Assembly (NCBI GenBank): GCA_002892395.1
Contig: NBBL01000006.1
Span: 62,001 to 126,000, forward strand
Reading direction: 5' to 3'
Length of the DNA: 64,000 nucleotides
DNA from: Lachnospiraceae bacterium
Lineage (GTDB): Bacteria > Bacillota > Clostridia > Lachnospirales > Lachnospiraceae
The position numbers and the translations under genes are program-made. Below, one piece after another: positions 59,684-64,000 of the stretch. The stretch's first letter is position 1. The number at the start of each line of letters is the position of its first letter. The notes under the pieces are model-generated. The model was not told the DNA's origin and ran no database searches. It saw only the letters and a program-made list of their open reading frames with translations.

Positions 59684-60688
59684 TTACCCCTTGGTCTTGA
59701 AATTCGGCGCATACTTCGCCGCAAGACGAATTGCCTCCACCATACTGACCTGGCTTACAAGGTTCTTTCCGGCAATGTCAAATGCGGTTCCGTGATCCAC
59801 GGAGGTTCTTAAAATCGGCATCCCGTTGGTGATGGAGATGGTGCGTTCAAAATCAAGGGTCTTCGTGGCAATGTGGCCCTGATCGTGATACAGCGACAAG
59901 ACGCTGTTATACCTTCCCTGCGCCGCCTGGTGGAAGACGCTGTCCGCTCCGATCGGTCCCTTGACCCGATATCCTTCTGCCTGCAGCTCCTTCACCGCCG
60001 GTTCGATCTCATTAACCTCCTCCCACCCAAAGAGTCCGTGCTCCCCGCAGTGCGGATTCAGACCTGCCACCGCCATGGTTCCCTCCGTGACACCGAGCCG
60101 CTCCAGCGCTGCAAAACACTCCTTTGCACAATCAATAATCCGCTGTTTTTTGATTTGACCCAGCATTTGAAGCAGTGAGACGTGTCTCGTGAGGAAGAAA
60201 ACACGAAGCCCGTTGGTTTCAAACATGGTCAGCGGATCCTTTGTCCCTGTCAGCGCACCGAAAATTTCGGTGTGACCGATAAAGGGAACCGCCGCCGCAT
60301 GGAGCGCTTCCTTGTTGATGGGTGTGGTTGCCACCGCATCCGCCTTGCCTGCCATGGCCAGCTCCACCGCCTTTACAATATACTCGTACGCTGCCTTGCC
60401 GCACATGGCCTGCACGACGCCGAAGCGGAACTGCTCCATATCAATATTGTCCAGATCCATCAGATTCAAGACGCCGGGAACATATTCTCCCTCCTCCGGC
60501 TCCCGGATCAACCGGATCTTCAAATCAACACCGGAAATTCGAATTGCCTGTTCCACAATCTTCCGATCGCCGATCACAATACAGTCGGCACAAGCCGAAA
60601 CCGTCTTATCTGCAATCGCTTTCACAACAATTTCCGGACCTACGCCTGCCGGATCTCCGATGGGAACCGCGATCAATGATTTTTCCAT
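59684..60688 (-). CDS. pdxA2: PdxA2-like four-carbon acid-4-phosphate dehydrogenase
   Basis: This 334-aa protein is of the PdxA fold. It has [19 protein letters not shown], metal-binding His in IGHTEIFG and in [14 protein letters not shown], and [13 protein letters not shown]. Next to DUF1537 kinases, PdxA2 enzymes oxidize and decarboxylate D-threonate- or D-erythronate-4-phosphate to dihydroxyacetone phosphate; biosynthetic PdxA acts on 4-phosphohydroxythreonine. The catabolic role is inferred from context. Confidence 0.88.
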   Translation of the reverse strand: MEKSLIAVPIGDPAGVGPEIVVKAIADKTVSACADCIVIGDRKIVEQAIRISGVDLKIRLIREPEEGEYVPGVLNLMDLDNIDMEQFRFGVVQAMCGKAAYEYIVKAVELAMAGKADAVATTPINKEALHAAAVPFIGHTEIFGALTGTKDPLTMFETNGLRVFFLTRHVSLLQMLGQIKKQRIIDCAKECFAALERLGVTEGTMAVAGLNPHCGEHGLFGWEEVNEIEPAVKELQAEGYRVKGPIGADSVFHQAAQGRYNSVLSLYHDQGHIATKTLDFERTISITNGMPILRTSVDHGTAFDIAGKNLVSQVSMVEAIRLAAKYAPNFKTKG

Positions 60689-60733
60689 ATAACAGCTCTC
60701 CTTTCCAACGCTACTGCTCTCATTCTTCGCCCC

Positions 60734-60739
60734 ATTATA
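60734..60739 (-). promoter_or_regulatory. Possible internal promoter before pdxA2
   Basis: TATAAT on the minus strand in the 78-base gap between the DUF1537 kinase and pdxA2, 46 bases before the start codon; the -35 region is weak. Confidence 0.35.
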
Positions 60740-60766
60740 CTACAACAGCCACGCCTTGCCGCACCA

Positions 60767-62074
60767 TCAGATAAAGAGCTTTTCCTTCAAATAATTGACG
60801 CAGAAATTGATGGCGTTTTGATTGCCCTGACTGCCGCCCTTGGTGACAATCTTTAGCCTGTCAAAGCTGCCGCCCAGAAATTCTCCGTATGCAGCCAGCG
60901 GAAGCACCTCGTCCTTCAGGTTCAACCCCGCTGCGCCAAACCGCCGGCAGACCGCCTGGGTCACGTCTCCCCCGCTGGAATAGAGTGCCTGAACGGATGG
61001 GTTCCCCTTCAAAATTCTCTCTGCGATCTGGGCCAGCGAGTCATTGATGATCCCTGTCACTGCATCCAGGGAGCAGTGAAGCTTCTCCATATACGGTTCA
61101 AACCGGATGCGGTTCTCCGGATAAATGCCGTCTCCGACAACGGTCAGCACGGAATTTCGATCCGCATGCTCCAAAATTTCAGCCACAACCCGCTCCACCT
61201 CAGCCTTACGCGCCTCTTCTCCCGCCAGAAGACACTTTGTTTTCACCAGCACATTGTAAATCGGATGCTGGGTCAGCCAAAGCTCCTCCAGCTGCCTCTT
61301 GGTGTTGGCGTTCACGCTGCCCACCAAGACCAGGATGCGGCTCTTCTCCCGTTTTTCTGTCGGCGTAATTTGCTTTCGGGCAAGGGTCGCCGTAAACGCG
61401 CCGGGATCCACTGAGATCACCTTGAGCCCGCTGGTGATAACTGCGTCTGCAATCAAATCCAGATCCTCCTGCGTCACACAGTCGAAGGTAATGATCCGTG
61501 CGCCCTGCCGCACCGTCTCCAGGATCCGCGCAGCCAACAAATGCTTGCCGCTCTGCATGTGGCAGAACTGGACGGACGCCACGCCGTAATGACTTTGCCG
61601 CTGAAACACCTCCTGTACCAGCGCCGTCTTTACCGGCGTTTTCGGATCCAGTGCGATATTGGTTTTGTTAACCGGAAGTCCGTCCACCAGCAGATACCCG
61701 CCGGCAACGGTTCTCCCCGACGAAGGAAAGCCCGGCACTGCAATCGCCACATAGTCCTTTCCCAGACAATCCAGCATCGCGTCCGTCTCCCGCCCCAGAT
61801 TGCCGCGAAGCGTAGAATCAATGCGGTGCGCATACAGCTTGATCCCGTCCCGCTTAAGCAGGTTCGTCGCCTGATAGACACAGCGGTATGCATCCTCCCC
61901 ATCCATTCCCCGGCTGTCCGTGGGGTAAATCACGCAGTCGCACCGTGCCAGCAGCCCCTCACTCACACTGTCTGCATTCATCACTGTCACCGCTCGATAA
62001 TCCAGCTTGGTCAGCAGAACCCCGGTTGCATTTCCCCCGGTCAGATCATCTGCCACCACGACACATTCTGCCAT
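60767..62074 (-). CDS. DUF1537 four-carbon acid sugar kinase (DtnK/OtnK type)
   Basis: This 435-aa two-domain kinase has an N-terminal substrate domain (VVVADDLTGGNATGVLLTKL, DSTLRGNLGRETDAML) and a C-terminal nucleotide-binding domain (ALYSSGGDVTQAVCRRFGA, IVTKGGSQGN). It phosphorylates threonate, erythronate or an oxo-derivative at C4. It is followed by pdxA2 and preceded by a GntP permease, matching known threonate/erythronate operons. Confidence 0.9.
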   Translation of the reverse strand: MAECVVVADDLTGGNATGVLLTKLDYRAVTVMNADSVSEGLLARCDCVIYPTDSRGMDGEDAYRCVYQATNLLKRDGIKLYAHRIDSTLRGNLGRETDAMLDCLGKDYVAIAVPGFPSSGRTVAGGYLLVDGLPVNKTNIALDPKTPVKTALVQEVFQRQSHYGVASVQFCHMQSGKHLLAARILETVRQGARIITFDCVTQEDLDLIADAVITSGLKVISVDPGAFTATLARKQITPTEKREKSRILVLVGSVNANTKRQLEELWLTQHPIYNVLVKTKCLLAGEEARKAEVERVVAEILEHADRNSVLTVVGDGIYPENRIRFEPYMEKLHCSLDAVTGIINDSLAQIAERILKGNPSVQALYSSGGDVTQAVCRRFGAAGLNLKDEVLPLAAYGEFLGGSFDRLKIVTKGGSQGNQNAINFCVNYLKEKLFI

Positions 62075-62106
62075 CAGCCACCCTTCCTTCCGCGCACCGC
62101 TTCCGC

Positions 62107-63525
62107 TTACCGTATGAAAAGACTCAAAATCACAATCTCCGCCACGCCCACTGCCCAGGCAATGGTGGAGGTAATGGACCAGATCCGAAGCTGATCCTTT
62201 GCTTCGCTGACCCCCAGCGTTCTGTTCACCACCCAGAAGTAGGAATCATTGAAATATCCAAAGAACAGAGAACCGACGCAGCAGGCGATGACGCCCAGCA
62301 GCGGATTGACCCCTGCCGCATTCAGAATCGGCGCAGAAATCGAAGCCGCCGTCGTCATAGCCACGGTTCCGGATCCCTGAATAAAGCGCATGGCAGTGGA
62401 AATCACCAGCGGAAGAATCACCAGCGGAATGGAAGCTGCTGCCAGTCCGTCCGCCATATAGCTTCCCAGTCCGGAATCCTTGATAATCTGCCCCAGGGCG
62501 CCGCCGCCGCCGGTAACCAGCATGATAATCCCCGCAGACGCCATGCCCTTTTCCATCTCAAGCAGCGCAGTCTTTCGATCCAGTCTCGTCCCCAGTGTAA
62601 AAATAGCAAGAACCAGCCCCAGTCCCACCGCAATAATCGGCTGACCGAAGAAAATCAGGTACGACATGACCCCGCCTGTCAGCTTCATCGCGGTGGCAAT
62701 GGTGTTGATGAGAATCAAAACAATGGGAACCAGAAGCGGTGCAAAGGACTCAAAAGTCCCCGGAACCGCCGTCATATCCATGTGGAAGGCTGCATTGTAA
62801 TCCGGCTCCCGGTACGTCTCCGGCTTAATCTGATCCGCATCGTCCAGAAGCCAGTAATACTTTTTGGAAAGGCTGAGTCTGGAATAGGCAATACAGGCAA
62901 CCGTCATCGGCAGTGCCAACACAATACTCATCAAAATATAGACCCCCACATCGACACCGAAGATGCCGCACACCCCCAGCGGCCCCGGAGTCGGCGGTAC
63001 CAGGGAGTGGGTGATCACCAGCCCCGCTGCCAGCGAGACCCCCAGTCCCACCACCGATTTTTTGGTCACCCTTGAAAGCGCCTTCGCAATCGGAGCCAAA
63101 ACAATGAATCCGGAATCGCAGAAAATCGGAATCGACACCAGAAATCCGGTGAAGGCAAGCGCCTCCTCTTCCTTCCCCTTTCCAAACAGGTGCAGGAACG
63201 TAAGCGCCATTCTCTTTGCCGCCCCGGTCGCCTCAAAAATCTGTCCCATCATGACCCCGAAGCCGATGATGATTCCGATGCTTCCCAGCGTGCCTCCGAA
63301 GCCTGCGGTAATGGAATGCAGAACACCAAGTGTCTTTTTCGCGCCGTCAGCCGTCTCATACGTAATGTTGGTGAGCGGCATACCGCCGATGACGCCGACA
63401 ATGACGGTGGCAATCAGCAGTGCCAGAAATGCCTGAATCTTTGTCTTCAGCACCATGAAGATCAGCAGTATGATCCCAATGGCAAGTCCCGCCAACATCC
63501 TCTCTCCGCTTAACCCGTTAACCAT
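62107..63525 (-). CDS. GntP family sugar-acid permease
   Basis: This 472-aa polytopic permease of the gluconate/H+ symporter family has about twelve to fourteen helices. It shows FGVMMGQIFEATGAAKRMA, SIPIFCDSGFIVLAPIAKAL, THSLVPPTPGPLGVCGIFG and VTGGGGALGQIIKDSGLG. Uptake of a four-carbon aldonic acid such as threonate is inferred from the gene cluster. The next gene downstream is the DUF1537 kinase, 32 bases away. Confidence 0.93.
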   Translation of the reverse strand: MVNGLSGERMLAGLAIGIILLIFMVLKTKIQAFLALLIATVIVGVIGGMPLTNITYETADGAKKTLGVLHSITAGFGGTLGSIGIIIGFGVMMGQIFEATGAAKRMALTFLHLFGKGKEEEALAFTGFLVSIPIFCDSGFIVLAPIAKALSRVTKKSVVGLGVSLAAGLVITHSLVPPTPGPLGVCGIFGVDVGVYILMSIVLALPMTVACIAYSRLSLSKKYYWLLDDADQIKPETYREPDYNAAFHMDMTAVPGTFESFAPLLVPIVLILINTIATAMKLTGGVMSYLIFFGQPIIAVGLGLVLAIFTLGTRLDRKTALLEMEKGMASAGIIMLVTGGGGALGQIIKDSGLGSYMADGLAAASIPLVILPLVISTAMRFIQGSGTVAMTTAASISAPILNAAGVNPLLGVIACCVGSLFFGYFNDSYFWVVNRTLGVSEAKDQLRIWSITSTIAWAVGVAEIVILSLFIR

Positions 63526-63536
63526 AGTTTCCCCCT

Positions 63537-63671
63537 TTTATTCCTGTTTTCAGCTTTTTATTTCTGTTCTCAGCTTTTATTCCTGTTCTCAGCTTTTATT
63601 TCTGTTCTCAGCTTTTTATTCCTGTTTTCAGCTTTTTATTTCTGTTCCCAGCCTTTATTCCTGTTCTCAGC
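63537..63671. repeat. 18-20 bp tandem repeat, seven copies
   Basis: Seven copies of TTTTATTYCTGTTYTCAGC-like units follow one another with one or two differences each (T-run length and C/T changes) in the 172-base gap between the partial kinase and the GntP gene. On the minus strand it would be part of the operon transcript just before the permease. Confidence 0.95.
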
Positions 63672-63697
63672 CGGATACCCGTGCTGCCCTCCGGTTC

Positions 63698-64000
63698 TTA
63701 TGCCTTCTCCTTCTTGCCCGCTTCAACGCCCATTAAAATCTCCGCAGTTTCCCTCAGTGTCTCCGCTTCCCCCACATTCCCGGGAAAGATGACGTAGGGC
63801 GTCCGGGGAAACTTACTTTCCTCCCCGGTTTGCCAGACCGGGATCCCCGGTCTGATCTGACCCAGAACATTCGCCTTTTTCACTGCCAGCGCCTTGGTAC
63901 CGATATCGCTGGAGGTGATTCCGCCCTTGGCAATCACAAAGCTGGGCGTAACCGAAAGCCCTCCCACCAGGGACTGGACCGCATCGGAAATTCGGGTGGA
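63698..64000 (-). CDS. Second DUF1537 kinase, C-terminal part only
   Basis: Open at the right edge of the window; about 100 residues are visible. The motif SFVIAKGGITSSDIGTKALA, then GQIRPGIPVWQTGEES and YVIFPGNVGEAETLRE, is the nucleotide-binding C-terminal domain of the DUF1537 family, with the GITSSD signature found in this branch. It appears to be the first visible gene of the sugar-acid operon. The N-terminal substrate domain lies outside. Confidence 0.88.
   Translation of the reverse strand, partial: STRISDAVQSLVGGLSVTPSFVIAKGGITSSDIGTKALAVKKANVLGQIRPGIPVWQTGEESKFPRTPYVIFPGNVGEAETLRETAEILMGVEAGKKEKA

Noticed and set aside
59301-59684. N-terminal extension of the dehydrogenase through the repeat tract
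   Set aside because: The added residues are Arg/Glu/Gly repeats, and the start at 59300 has a proper ribosome site and gives the normal Rossmann N-terminus.

Overview
The window looks like the chromosome of an anaerobic, fairly GC-rich member of the Clostridia, most likely Lachnospiraceae. I infer this from the gene families rather than from any database match. They include a K+-dependent membrane pyrophosphatase, a CarD-like regulator, a rubredoxin-first rubrerythrin, a ferredoxin-flavodoxin protein, the Firmicutes-type GalT, the order rho / rpmE / DUF1385 / prmC / prfA, and extended -10 promoters of the form TGnTATAAT.

Layout. 1-11 kb: tRNA-Gln, membrane pyrophosphatase, an ECF transporter S component divergent from a degenerate MocR-type regulator, dtd, tcdA, a Nudix hydrolase, a flavodoxin/ferredoxin protein, a CarD-like regulator, and a yybP-ykoY-like riboswitch with terminator in front of an OadB-like sodium pump subunit plus a 39-residue OadG-like peptide. 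11-16 kb: a complete branched-chain amino acid ABC transporter (livKHMGF). 16-25 kb: ATP-grasp ligase, metY, pseudouridine synthase, GIY-YIG protein, HAD phosphatase, an exported trigger-factor-like lipoprotein, M18 aminopeptidase, an S1-domain protein, then a Fur/PerR regulator with rubrerythrin. 25-40 kb: a galactose block with galT, an unknown gene, two sugar-binding-type sensor proteins, a YesM/LytS-like kinase and AraC-type response regulator, mglCAB and galK. 40-53.6 kb: a MacAB-type exporter, prfA-prmC-DUF1385-rpmE-rho-rarA, a secreted transglutaminase-like protein, a NYN-domain protein, tRNA-Arg, mutY and tRNA-Val.

53.8-57.4 kb is a decayed mobilizable element downstream of tRNA-Val. 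It has a RepA-type gene broken by an amber codon, a mobC without its relaxase, and a tightly overlapping operon of HTH protein, 54-residue protein, DUF1016/YhcG-type PDDEXK nuclease and serine recombinase. The recombinase is cut off at a perfect 32-bp inverted repeat. 57.5-64 kb is a four-carbon sugar acid (threonate/erythronate type) catabolic cluster: class II aldolase, beta-hydroxyacid dehydrogenase, PdxA2-like dehydrogenase, two DUF1537 kinases (one running off the window) and a GntP permease.

A recurring theme is degenerate short tandem repeats. They lie between genes (2.6, 3.6, 6.8, 25.1, 59.4 and 63.6 kb) and also in frame inside genes: the MocR linker, the Rho N-terminal region, the transglutaminase-like protein, MutY, and the GalK N-terminus.
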